64,000 nt of DNA from CAVQJU01 sp963729215 (GTDB taxonomy: Bacteria > Acidobacteriota > Vicinamibacteria > Vicinamibacterales > CAVVIG01): positions 186,001 through 250,000 of the forward strand of contig CAVSND010000028.1 in the NCBI GenBank assembly GCA_963729215.1, written 5' to 3'. Positions 30,910 through 39,932 of this stretch are shown here, in pieces (the first letter of the stretch is position 1; every line of letters starts with the position of its first letter). The notes under the pieces were generated by a model that did not search any database, was not told the DNA's origin, and was given only the letters and a program-made list of their open reading frames with translations. The translations under genes and the position numbers were made by a program.

Positions 30910-32911
30910 TACCGGACCCTGGTCCCCGGCGCCGGCGGCTCATCGAAGCCAAGGAGGGTCGGTTTCCCTCCCTCGGGGCTGGCGGCGAGGACCATCCCGT
31001 TCGACTCGATGCCCATCAGCTTCGCGGGCTTGAGGTTGAACACGATGACCACGGTGCGGCCGACAATGGCTTCCGGCTCGTAAGCCTCGGCGATGCCGGC
31101 GACCAGCGTCCGCTGCTCCGTGCCGACGTCCACGTGAAGCTTCAGCAGCTTGTTCGACTTGGGGACACGCTCGGCTGTCAGCACTTTGGCCACGCGCAAT
31201 TCGACTTTCATGAAGTCGTCGATGGCGATGCGCGCCGGCTCGGCCGGGGCCGCCGCAGAGGTTGTCGCGGGCGTCGCGGGTGTCGTCGCCGGCGCGGCAG
31301 GCGCCGGGGGTGTCGGGGGAACGGCCGGTGATGCAGGCTGGGTCGGATCCGATGACATGGTTCTCAACTCCTCCACGGAGTGTTCGATGCGTGGAAACAA
31401 CGGTTGTGTGGTGCCGATCCGGCGGCCAGGCTCGAGCGCGCCGCTCCGCAGCGCCATCCAGGACGTCGGAGACGGCACGACGCCCACCATCTCGAGCATC
31501 CGTTCGCCCGTGCCCGGCATGAACGGGCGCACGAGCTCGCCAACGACACGAACCGTATCGGCGGCGACATAAAGCGACGTGTCGAGTTCCTGGCGCCTGG
31601 CGGCATCCTTCGCGAGCCCCCATGGCTCGCGCGTCACGATATACCGGTTCGTCGCGCCGATCACATCCCAGATTTCGCGGAGCGCCTGACTGAACTGAAA
31701 CGACTCGACGAGCGCCTTGACGCGGCCGACAAGGCTGTCCACGGCCGACCGTAAGCTCGGCCTCGGGCGGCCTCGCCAGCAGCGGTTCGAGCGGCGTGGG
31801 GACGATGCCGTCGCAGTAGCGGTGAATCATCGTCGTCGCGCGGCTCACCAGGTTGCCGAGATCGTTGGCCAGGTCGGCGTTGTACCGGCCCAGAATCGTC
31901 TCGTCGGTGAAATCGGCGTCCTGGCCGAACACCATCTCGCGCATGACGAAGTATCGGAGTCCGTCCACGCCGAACTGCCGGATGTAGGCCGCCGGCTGCA
32001 CCACGTTGCCCAGCGACTTGGACATCTTGGCGCCGTCCATCAGCCACCAGCCATGACTGACCAGCTTCCTGGGGACCTCGATGTCGGCCGCCATCAGGAA
32101 GGCAGGCCAGTAGATCCCATGCTGCCGGACAATCTCTTTTCCGATCAGGTGCACGTCGGCCGGCCAGTACTTCCCGAACGTAGTCGGTGGCGCCACCTCC
32201 AAAGCCGACAGCCGTCATGTAGTTGGTCAGCGCGTCAAACCACACGTACATCACGTGCGCCGGATCGTCCGGCACCGGGATCCCCCACTTGAACGATGTC
32301 CGGCTGATGCTCAGATCGGAGAGTCCGCTTTCGATGAAGGCGACAATCTCGTTTCGCCGGCCCGGCGGCGTGACGAAATCGGGGTGCTGGGTGTAATAGT
32401 CGCGCAGGCGGTCCTGAAACGCGGAGAGCTTGAAGAAGTAGCTTTCCTCCTCCAGGCGTTCGACGCTGCTCCCGCAGGTGGGACACTTGCCGTCGAGGAG
32501 CTGCGTGTCGGGGACAAACACTTCGTCGACCGTGCAGTACCAGCCTTCGTAGGACCCTTTGTAGATGTGCCCGCGCTCTTTCACGCGGCGCCAGAGTTCC
32601 TGTGCGGCGCGGAAGTGCCTCGGCTCGGTGGTCCTGATGAAATCGTCATTCGAGATGTTCAGCAGCGGCGACAGCTCGCGGAACTTTTGCGACGTGGCGT
32701 CCGCAAACTCCGGCGTCGGCACCCCGGCTTTCCTGGCGGCCCGTTCGACCTTCTGCCCGTGCTCGTCGGTCCCCGTGAGGAAGAACACATCGTCGCCCAG
32801 CAGCCGGTGCGCGCGCGCCGCCGCGTCCGCCACCATCGTGGAATATGCATGGCCGAGATGCGGCTCCGCGTTGATGTAGTAGATCGGGGTCGTAATGTAG
32901 AAGCGGCTCAC
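30909..32911 (-). CDS. metG: Methionine-tRNA ligase with C-terminal tRNA-binding domain (two frameshifts)
   Basis: MetG charges tRNA-Met. The first segment has FYITTPIYYINAEPHLGHAYS, the zinc-binding CPTCG and YVWFDALTNYM. The second has the catalytic signature DGAKMSKSLGNVV. The third carries the anticodon domain, a Pro/Ala-rich linker and a Trbp111-like EMAP domain (IDDFMKVELRVAKVLTAERV). Removing one extra base at about 32179 and one at about 31745 joins them into 666 residues. The GTG start at 32909-32911 overlaps the larC stop (GTGA), and the end overlaps the adenosine deaminase start. Confidence 0.94.
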
Positions 32912-34183
32912 GATACGCGGCCTCCGGACGGTTGTGTGTGCTGCCGCGGGTCGAAGGTCTTCGCCGCCAGCGCCTGAACTTCCTTGACGGACAGATTGTT
33001 CGCCGCCGCCAGCGCCACGCAGTCCTCGAATTCGGGCACGGCGTTGACGAGGCGTCCGCTGCGCCACGCGACTTTCATCCGTACCGGGCCGACGGGCGTC
33101 TGCACGCTCACGATTTCCCGCTGCAGGCACTCCCGATCCATCTCCGAATAACGCAGGCCGATCGTCGTGGTTTCCCGGAAGATGACCTCGGACAGCGGCT
33201 CACGCCGATCCGGCGGGGCGACGACCGTCAGCAGCGTGCCCGGACGATTCTTCTTCATCTGGGCCGCCACGTAGAACACTTCGAGCGCGCCCGCCGCGTA
33301 CAAGCGATCCATGGCCACGCCGAACAGCTGGGGGTTCATGTCGTCGATTTCACACTCGATGACGACCACTCGCTCGCTGCCGCTCAGGACCTCGGTCGCC
33401 GAGCGGCCGACGAACACGCGCAGCACGTTGGGCGTGGAGGCAAAGTCGTTGTCGCCGGCTCCGTAGCCCACCTGCTCGACGGTCATCGCGGGCAGCGGGC
33501 CGAACGACGTCGCGTAGGACGACACGATCAGCGCGCCGGTCGGCGTGACCAGTTCCTTCTGAACGGCGCCGCTGTAGATGGGCGCGCCCCCCAGCAGCTT
33601 GACTGTCGCCGGCGCGGGCACCGGAAAGAGCCCGTGGGCGGATTGGACCATGCCTCCGCCCACGTTGAGGGGCGAGGCGGCGATGCTGTCCGCGTCAAAC
33701 CATTCGAGCGCAAACACCGCGCCGACGATATCGATGATGGAGTCGAGGGCACCGACCTCGTGCAGGTGCACCTGTTCGACCGGCATCTGATGGATCGCCG
33801 CCTCGGCTTCCGCGAGCCGCTGAAACAGCGTCTTCGCGCGGTCGCGACCCTTGGCGGACAGGGCGGACGTATCGATCAGGGCAAGGATTTCGGGCAGGCT
33901 TCTGTGCGCGTGCGCATGTCCGGCGCCGGTGCGAGTGCGAGTGGCCGTCCTCGTGGTGGTGCTCGCGTCCGTGCGACCCGGATTCGTGATCGTGAACCGT
34001 GAACTTCGTCGCCGAGACGCCGGCGCGGAGAACCCGGGAGGCGTGGATGTGGTAGCCGGAGACGGCCAGGGTGCCGAGCGCGCGCTTCAGTTCGTCGAAC
34101 GGCAGCCCGGCGTCGAGCAGCGCGCCCAGCACCATGTCTCCCGAAATGCCCGAGAAACAATCGAAGTACAGCAGGCGGCTCAC
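32908..34183 (-). CDS. larC: LarC-family nickel-pincer cofactor biosynthesis protein (one frameshift)
   Basis: LarC inserts nickel into the pincer cofactor used by lactate racemase and related enzymes. The start LLYFDCFSGISGDMVLGALLDAG and the later HLHEVGALDSIIDIVGAVFAL and CEIDDMNPQLFG are family hallmarks. A His-rich linker (HDHESGSHGREHHHEDGHS) lies at about residues 70-95, and the frame changes inside it. Removing one base at 33928-33929 continues HSHSH into GAGHAHAHRSLPEI and restores 424 residues. In Lactobacillus plantarum larC1 and larC2 are joined by programmed frameshifting, so this break could be real; the many other insertions here make an error equally likely. No larA, larB or larE is in the window. 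Start GTG overlaps the radC stop. Confidence 0.9.
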
Positions 34184-34848
34184 AACCGTCCCATCTCCTT
34201 GAAGCTGCAGTAGCGCGCGTCGCCGAGGATCACGTGGTCCACCAGATCGATTCCCATCAACACGCCGGCTGCCGCCAGCCGCCTCGTCAACTCCACATCG
34301 TCTGGGCTCGGGCTGGGATCGCCGGAGGGATGATTGTGAAAGGCGACGACCGCGGCTGCCGAGCCGAGCGCAGCCTCCCGGAACACGTCGCGGGGCTGCA
34401 CCACTGTCGTATTCAACGTGCCTATCGCCAGCACCGTCGTCCTCAGCACGCGGTATTTCGTGTCGAGGAGGACGAGGCCGAATTGTTCGACCGGCCGGCC
34501 CCCGAACTTCGGCATCAGGTACGCGGCCGTGTCGCGGGGCGTCATCAGCTGGACGCGCGATCGCGGCGCGTGCGTCAGTGTCCGCCGGCCCAGTTCGACC
34601 GCCGCCAGCAGCTGCGCGGCCTTTGCCGGACCGATGCCCGGCGCCCGCGCCAGATCGCCGGCGCTCGACCGCGACAGCCCGTGCACGCCGTCGCGCGCCG
34701 CCAGCAGTTCGTTGGCCACGGCCAGGGCGTCCGAATGACGGCGTCCGCTTCCGAGCACGAGCGCCACCAGTTCGTTGTCGCCCAGCGCCGTGGCGCCGTG
34801 CGCGAGCAATTTCTCCCGCGGACGGTCGTTGAGCGCCAGTTCTCTCAT
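34180..34848 (-). CDS. radC: RadC/JAB-domain protein
   Basis: RadC-family proteins are JAMM-fold putative metalloproteins of unsettled function; the old DNA-repair name is not well supported. The 222-residue product has RPREKLLAHGATALGDNELVAL, an HhH segment (APGIGPAKAAQLLAAVELG) and the metal motif VVAFHNHPSGDPSPSPDD. ATG at 34846-34848 is chosen because MRELALNDRPREKL is the family's normal opening; the longer open frame upstream is not conserved-looking. Its stop overlaps larC. Confidence 0.92.
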   Translation of the reverse strand: MRELALNDRPREKLLAHGATALGDNELVALVLGSGRRHSDALAVANELLAARDGVHGLSRSSAGDLARAPGIGPAKAAQLLAAVELGRRTLTHAPRSRVQLMTPRDTAAYLMPKFGGRPVEQFGLVLLDTKYRVLRTTVLAIGTLNTTVVQPRDVFREAALGSAAAVVAFHNHPSGDPSPSPDDVELTRRLAAAGVLMGIDLVDHVILGDARYCSFKEMGRL

Positions 34849-34982
34849 CGGTACTACACGGTCCCGCGCTGTCACGTGCAAGAAGCGGCGCAGCGGCGCC
34901 GCCCTGACCCCGCGAACGAACCGGATTGAAGAGAGGAAAAAATGACGCGTTTGCCAACACCCGCCCGGAAGAAAATGCCACG

Positions 34983-35780
34983 TCAGGCGAGCAGCCACTC
35001 CCCTTCGCACAGCACCTCAGCCCACCCGGTCAGGTAAACGCCGGTCTCGCCCCATTCCACTCGCTGCGGCCCACCCGGGGCGACGACCGTCGCGTCGCGC
35101 GCGGCGCCGCCGAACGCGGCAGCGGCCACCAGCGCGGCGCACGAGCCCGTGCCGGATGATGTCGTGGGACCCACGCCTCGCTCCCAGATGACAATCCTGA
35201 CGAGGTCCGGGCGTTCGACGAAGGCAAACTCGACGTTCGTCCGGTCGGGAAACATCGGGTGCCGCTCGAGGGCGCTGCCCACGCGGCGAAATTGTTCGTC
35301 GGATGGCAAGGGGCCGAGCAGCACGCACTGAGGATTCCCGAAGTTCAGGACGACGGCCTCGACGGCACCGGCCACGCCATCCGCCTGCAGGCTCACCTGG
35401 CGCAGGTCGGACGGCAACCCCATTTCGGTTCGAAACGTCTGCCGGCTTGCCGCGCGTTCGAGCCTGACAACTTCCTTGGCGCCGGCCTCGGTTTCGATGG
35501 TGACCGTGTCCGCAACCTGGTTGCTGGCGTGGAGCAGCCACGCGGCGAGGCCGCGAACGCCATTGCCAGACACTTCCGCCCGGCCCCCGTCCGCATTGAA
35601 CAGCCGCATGCGCGCGCCCTTGGGGGTCCGGACGTAGACGATGAGGCCGTCGGCGCCGATGCCGGCGTGGCGGTCGCACATCTCCCGCGCGAGGGCGGGC
35701 AGCGTTGCGCCCGCGACCTGTGCCTCGTCCACGTAGAGGAAGTCGTTGCCGTACGCGTGCGCCTTCGCGAATCGAATCAT
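34983..35780 (-). CDS. DapF-family protein with both catalytic cysteines replaced by serine
   Basis: The 265-residue protein has the two-lobed diaminopimelate epimerase fold signature: start IRFAKAHAYGNDFLYVDE, RMRLFNADGGRAEVSGNGVRG near residue 70, and ERGVGPTTSSGTGSCAALVA near residue 215. In DapF the two acid/base cysteines sit in CGNG and in ACGTG. Here both are serine (VSGNG, coded tct; SSGTG, coded tca tcc). The frame is intact across both sites, so this is not a frameshift effect. Either the protein is a non-epimerase relative or it uses a different chemistry; annotation as a working DapF would be unsafe. It follows 134 bases upstream of radC and starts 12 bases after the methyltransferase. 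Confidence 0.85.
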   Translation of the reverse strand: MIRFAKAHAYGNDFLYVDEAQVAGATLPALAREMCDRHAGIGADGLIVYVRTPKGARMRLFNADGGRAEVSGNGVRGLAAWLLHASNQVADTVTIETEAGAKEVVRLERAASRQTFRTEMGLPSDLRQVSLQADGVAGAVEAVVLNFGNPQCVLLGPLPSDEQFRRVGSALERHPMFPDRTNVEFAFVERPDLVRIVIWERGVGPTTSSGTGSCAALVAAAAFGGAARDATVVAPGGPQRVEWGETGVYLTGWAEVLCEGEWLLA

Positions 35781-35792
35781 GTCGTCACGCGA

Positions 35793-36571
35793 TCATTTCC
35801 GGCAGAACGCCAGCAGATGCCAGCCGAAGCGCTGCACGAGCGATCTCGGCAGCGCATTGAACGTCCCGACGAAGAGGCCGTTGTAGACGGTGCCCTTCCA
35901 GCCTCCGTGGAGCCGCGAGCGGACCGGAAACCGCTCCGGCACGATACGCACGTCCCGGAAGCCGGACACGAGTGTTTTGAATTCCGCGATGCTGAACTTG
36001 AGCAGCACGGGCGCATCGTCGTGTTCCAGCCCGACTTTCATGAGCTTGGACAACCCGTTGAGCCACGAGATGCGGTTGTACACCTGGAAGACGGCTTCAC
36101 CACCCGGCTTCAGCACGCGCCGGCATTCATCGACAAGACGTTGTGGATTGGTCGTGTATTGCACAACTCCGTGCGCGAACACGAAGTCGAAGGAGCTTTC
36201 CGGGAAACGGCAGGGCTTCCCCGTCGGCGACGCGGAACTCGCCGGACAGCCCCTGCTGCTCGAAATTTGCGCGCGCCAGATCGATGGCAGACGCTGCGAG
36301 ATCCACGCCGACGACCTCGGCGCCTCCTTTGGCGAACCGGGCCAGATCGACGCCGGCGCCGCAGCCGACTTCGAGCACGCGGCGTCCGCGATAGCCGTCG
36401 AAGTCGACGAGGCGCAGCAGATGGTGCAGTTTTTCGAAGTGGTACTGGTCGAGGTCGTCGAAAAACCCGCGCGAGCCGACGGGGTGCGTCGTGATCTCGA
36501 GATCGTGAATGTGACGGTTCCAGTACCTCGCGTACGCGGTCGATGTTTGCTACGGTCGAGGCGTTACCCAC
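35793..36571 (-). CDS. SAM-dependent class I methyltransferase (two frameshifts)
   Basis: Three frame segments combine to one methyltransferase. The first gives MGNASTVANIDRVRE, the second YWNRHIHDLEITTHPVGSRG and the SAM-binding motif VLEVGCGAGVDLARFAKGG, the third FVFAHGVVQYTTNPQRLVDE and VLKPGGEAVFQVYN. Removing one c at 36526-36527 and one base of the ggg run at 36202-36204 joins them into 258 residues with a GTG start at 36571. The N-terminal sequence resembles methyltransferases of small-molecule or glycan pathways; the substrate is unknown. It is divergent from the dehydrogenase at 36633. Confidence 0.85.
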
Positions 36572-36581
36572 GGGAGGCCAC

Positions 36582-36587
36582 TATACT
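36582..36587 (+). promoter_or_regulatory. Possible -10 element for the downstream dehydrogenase
   Basis: TATACT stands 45 bases before the ATG at 36633, in the 61-base space between divergent genes. No clear -35 hexamer at the right distance is seen, so this is weak. Confidence 0.25.
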
Positions 36588-36632
36588 ATCGCGGCTGGCC
36601 ATGGCCCGCGGTATGACGCTGATCAGGACGCG

Positions 36633-38060
36633 ATGACCAGGGATTTGGGCCGCCTCACCGCGCGCACATTCGACGTCCTCGTCGTCGGCGGCGGTATTTA
36701 CGGGCTGACGATCGCCTACGACTGCGCGCAGCGGGGCCTGACGGTGGCGCTCGTCGACCGCGGCGACTTCGGGAGCGGCGCGTCGTTCAACCATCTCCGC
36801 ACGATTCATGGCGGGCTCCGGTATCTCCAGACGCTGGACATCGCGAGGGCTCGCGAGTCCGTGCGCGAGCGCCGGACCTTCGCGCGAATCGCGCCCGACG
36901 CGGTCCGTGTTCAGCCGTTCGTTCTGCCCCTCAGGCGCTCCCTCACACGCGGCGTGAACGCGATGCGCGCGGGGTTCGCGCTCGATGGCTTCGTGGCCTT
37001 CGACCGGAACCAGGGGGTTTCCGCGAACCTTCAGGTGCCCGGCGGTACCGTGCTGTCGCGGGCCGAGACCGTCCGTCGCTTTCCAACCCTCGATGCGCCG
37101 GGCCTGACCGGCGCGGCCATGTGGCACGACTACGTGAGCACCGAGTCCGATCGGCTCACGCTCAGCTTCGGACTCGCGGCTGTCGCATGCAGCGCGGTGC
37201 TCTTCAACTACGTGGCCGCGACCGCGCCCCTCAAAGAAGGCGGCCGGGTGTCTGGTGTCCGCGCCGCTGACGGCCCGACCGGCCGGTCGCTCGAGATTGC
37301 CGCCCGGGTCACGGTGAACGCCGCGGGCGCCGGGGTCAACGATTGGCTCGGCGTCACCGGTCACGCGGCCATCCCGCTCGTGCGGGCGATGAATCTGGTG
37401 ACACGCCGCGACGCGGGGTACGTGGCCGTGGGCGGACGGTCCCGATCGGGACGAAACCTGTTCCAGGTGCCGTGGAAAAACCGCGAGCTGTTTGGCACAT
37501 GGGAGGCCGGCCGGCTGAGCGATTCGACCGAGACGGGGCTCGAGGCCGACGTGTCGGCGTTCATCGACGAGATTAACCAGGCATTTCCCGCGCTCGCCCT
37601 GAAGTTGTCGGACGTGACGCTCGTGCATCGCGGTCTGGTGCCGGCGGCCGTGGGCGTGCGGCCTGGCCACGTCGAACTGGCCCGGCACGAGCGCGTCATC
37701 GATCGAAACGACAACATGATCACCGTGGCCGGGACAAAGTACACGACGGCTCGCGCCGTCGCGCAACGTGTCACGGACGTTGTCTTCAAGAAGCTCGGAC
37801 GGCCTGCCGTTCCGTGCCGGACCGATGTCACTCCGCTTCCTTTCAAACGGGGCGTCGAACTCGTAGACGCTGTTCGCGAGGAGATGGTGGTGACGCTGGC
37901 CGACGCGGTTCTGCGGCGGACGCCGCTTGGCGCGGTGGGTTGTCCCAGCGACACCGAACTGACCGAGGCAGCAGCCATCGTCAGTGCGGAGCTGGGGTGG
38001 TCGTCAGATCGAACGGCGCAGGAGATCGCCGCCGTCCGGCGATTCTATGCGCTCGGATGA
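36633..38060 (+). CDS. FAD-dependent glycerol-3-phosphate dehydrogenase-like protein
   Basis: The enzyme family oxidises sn-glycerol 3-phosphate to dihydroxyacetone phosphate at the membrane and passes electrons to quinone. The 475-residue product has the FAD-binding FDVLVVGGGIYGLTIAYDCA at the start, the family segment GSGASFNHLRTIHGGLRYLQ and a C-terminal TVAGTKYTTARAVA. GlpD is the best match; a longer C-terminal helical domain of typical GlpD is shorter here, so a related oxidase is possible. ATG at 36633 follows two weaker upstream choices. Confidence 0.85.
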   Translation: MTRDLGRLTARTFDVLVVGGGIYGLTIAYDCAQRGLTVALVDRGDFGSGASFNHLRTIHGGLRYLQTLDIARARESVRERRTFARIAPDAVRVQPFVLPLRRSLTRGVNAMRAGFALDGFVAFDRNQGVSANLQVPGGTVLSRAETVRRFPTLDAPGLTGAAMWHDYVSTESDRLTLSFGLAAVACSAVLFNYVAATAPLKEGGRVSGVRAADGPTGRSLEIAARVTVNAAGAGVNDWLGVTGHAAIPLVRAMNLVTRRDAGYVAVGGRSRSGRNLFQVPWKNRELFGTWEAGRLSDSTETGLEADVSAFIDEINQAFPALALKLSDVTLVHRGLVPAAVGVRPGHVELARHERVIDRNDNMITVAGTKYTTARAVAQRVTDVVFKKLGRPAVPCRTDVTPLPFKRGVELVDAVREEMVVTLADAVLRRTPLGAVGCPSDTELTEAAAIVSAELGWSSDRTAQEIAAVRRFYALG

Positions 38061-38082
38061 GAGCGCAGAGCAGTACCCACGA

Positions 38083-38189
38083 TTAAACGCAGAGATCGCC
38101 GAGATCGCTGAGCCGTACTGTAGTCGGAACATCAGAGCGACGCCAGAGACCTAAGAGCCACTCTGCGATCTCCGCGATCTCCGCGTTAA
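38083..38189. repeat. Inverted repeat of GAGATCGC words between convergent genes
   Basis: The left arm (38083-38112: ttaaacgcagagatcgcc followed by gagatcgctgag) and right arm (38161-38189: ctctgcgatctccgcgatc followed by tccgcgttaa) are reverse complements apart from a few changes. Each arm holds two copies of a gagatcgc word. The element fills most of the 145 bases between the dehydrogenase and the secreted protein and could end transcription on both strands. Confidence 0.75.
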
Positions 38190-38205
38190 CAACGCCTCCG
38201 CGATC

Positions 38206-39051
38206 TCATGGCACCGTGAACGCGTTGAACACGTACGTGATGCCCGTCGTGAACCCGAACGTCGGATCGATCTCGGTGAGACCAAAAAACGCCGCCGCGT
38301 CGAACCGCACCGGCCCACGCGTGAAACGGCCGCCGAACTTCACCAGCCCCCGCGTTTCGCTGCCCGGCAGCGGGCCCTCGCTTCGCAGGTTCACGCGGCC
38401 ATTTACCTCGCCGACCAGTTCGGCCCTCTCCGTCACCGCACGCGCGAGCGAGAACCCATACGTGACGACGTCGTTCTGCCGCTGTCCGTTGGTCGGGTCG
38501 CCGAGGATGCCGCTGCCGATGTTGCCGACGATGCGGAGGGACCTGATGGTCTTGGCAATCAGGACCGACGCGTAGAAATCCGTCGTATCGAGGCCGAGGC
38601 CGGTTTCATTCCTCGCGTTGGGCAGCTTCGTCACGAAGCGGAACCCGAAGGAAGGCCTCGCGTCCCCTTCCGGCGCCAGGCGGATTTTCGTGCCGATGAC
38701 GATGTCGCTGATGTCGTGGGTCGAGTCGCCGGTCACGGTCAGCAGAGATGAAAGCGGCGCCGGTTTCATGCTCGTGATCGCCAGGTGGTTGTAGAGACCT
38801 CCGTCGATCTGGATTTCCGCAATCGAGCTGATGCCTATGCTGAGGCCCAGCGTGGGCACGCTGGTGAGGTTCCCCGTCAGGCCCGACACGGTGTAGTCGA
38901 CGTCGTGCGCGTAGTCGAGGCCACCCTCGAAGAGGACGCGCCCCGCGCCGATGGACTCCGGATCCTCCGTCGTCAGCGGCCGCTGCTGGGCCGAGGCGGC
39001 ATCAGCGCAGAGGAGAAGCAGGATGGCCGCGATGAGACCGCGAGACGTCAT
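38206..39051 (-). CDS. Secreted or outer-membrane protein of unknown function
   Basis: The 281-residue product begins with a signal peptide (MTSRGLIAAILLLLCADAASAQ). Then follow alternating hydrophobic/polar stretches typical of an outer-membrane beta barrel (LSIGISSIAEIQIDGGLYNH, FGFRFVTKLPNARNE, DFYASVLIAKTIRSL, RLVGEV-type strands) and an aromatic end, ITYVFNAFTVP. I do not recognise a named family; a transporter-like or structural barrel is likely. The ATG at 39049-39051 is 5 bases past the ttcA stop, so both are likely on one transcript. Confidence 0.75.
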   Translation of the reverse strand: MTSRGLIAAILLLLCADAASAQQRPLTTEDPESIGAGRVLFEGGLDYAHDVDYTVSGLTGNLTSVPTLGLSIGISSIAEIQIDGGLYNHLAITSMKPAPLSSLLTVTGDSTHDISDIVIGTKIRLAPEGDARPSFGFRFVTKLPNARNETGLGLDTTDFYASVLIAKTIRSLRIVGNIGSGILGDPTNGQRQNDVVTYGFSLARAVTERAELVGEVNGRVNLRSEGPLPGSETRGLVKFGGRFTRGPVRFDAAAFFGLTEIDPTFGFTTGITYVFNAFTVP

Positions 39052-39056
39052 CGGCC

Positions 39057-39887
39057 TCAGGTCAGAACGGGACGCAGCCGCAGCGGCTCCGACAGCGAAA
39101 GGCTTTCGGCGACCTCCGCGCGGAGTTCGGCCGGCGGGTTGAGCCGCCTGTCGAGCAGGTGACGCGGCGCGACGTTGCCGAGGGCCTTGAGCATGGACTG
39201 CTTGACGCCCGGATGTTCGACTTCGAGATCCATCAGCAGGCGCTTGATGCGCTGCCGCTGCAGGCTGAGGTCGCCGCACGCGGGGCAGCAGCAGCCGATG
39301 ATCGGCAGCTCGCTTTCCTTCGCATACGCGCGCGCCTCCTCTTCTCCGATGTAGACGAGCGGGCGAATGACCACGTGGGCGCCGTTGTCCGAGACGAGCT
39401 TGGCCGGCATGGCTTTCAGCGCGCCGGCGAAGAACAGGTTGAGGAGCAGCGTCTCGATGAAGTCGTCCAGGTGGTGTCCGAGCGCGATTTTGGTCGCGCC
39501 AACCTCGTCCGCGATCCGGTACAGAACGCCTCGCCGCAGCCGCGCGCACAGCGAGCACGGGGTCTTGTCGTCGTCCAGGACATCCTCGATGATTTCGCCG
39601 ATGCCGGTGTGTTCGATGCGGTATTCCCAGCCGCGCTCTTCGCACGTGCGCGCGATGACGTCGTGCTTGTAGTCCTTGTAACCGGAGTCCACGTTGACCG
39701 CGATCAACGAGAACCGGATCGGTGCCCGCTGGCGCAGAACGTCGAGCACCTGGAGCAGCGCCCAGCTATCCTTCCCGCCGGAGAGCCCGACCATGATGCG
39801 GTCGCCGTCCTCGATCATCTGGTAGTCGGCGATCGCCTTGGTCGTCCGCTTGGCAAGCCGCGACTCGATCTCGCTTCGATACGCCAT
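39057..39887 (-). CDS. ttcA: tRNA 2-thiocytidine biosynthesis protein TtcA
   Basis: TtcA thiolates C32 of tRNA using an iron-sulfur cluster and ATP. The 276-residue protein has the PP-loop MVGLSGGKDSWALLQVL, the cysteine pair PCSLCARLRRG, the segment GHHLDDFIETLLLNLFF and a further cysteine motif CCCPACGD, all as in TtcA rather than TilS. ATG at 39885-39887 precedes a typical SRLAKRTTKAI opening. It is the first gene of a two-gene minus-strand unit. Confidence 0.92.
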   Translation of the reverse strand: MAYRSEIESRLAKRTTKAIADYQMIEDGDRIMVGLSGGKDSWALLQVLDVLRQRAPIRFSLIAVNVDSGYKDYKHDVIARTCEERGWEYRIEHTGIGEIIEDVLDDDKTPCSLCARLRRGVLYRIADEVGATKIALGHHLDDFIETLLLNLFFAGALKAMPAKLVSDNGAHVVIRPLVYIGEEEARAYAKESELPIIGCCCPACGDLSLQRQRIKRLLMDLEVEHPGVKQSMLKALGNVAPRHLLDRRLNPPAELRAEVAESLSLSEPLRLRPVLT

Positions 39888-39932
39888 CGGCTGATTCTAG
39901 CAGGGTGGTGAGAAGGCCGCGGTCGAGGCGAG

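Noticed and set aside
34849..35010. An extended radC start
   Set aside because: The upstream part is not family-like and overlaps dapF; MRELALNDRPREKL at 34848 is the usual opening.
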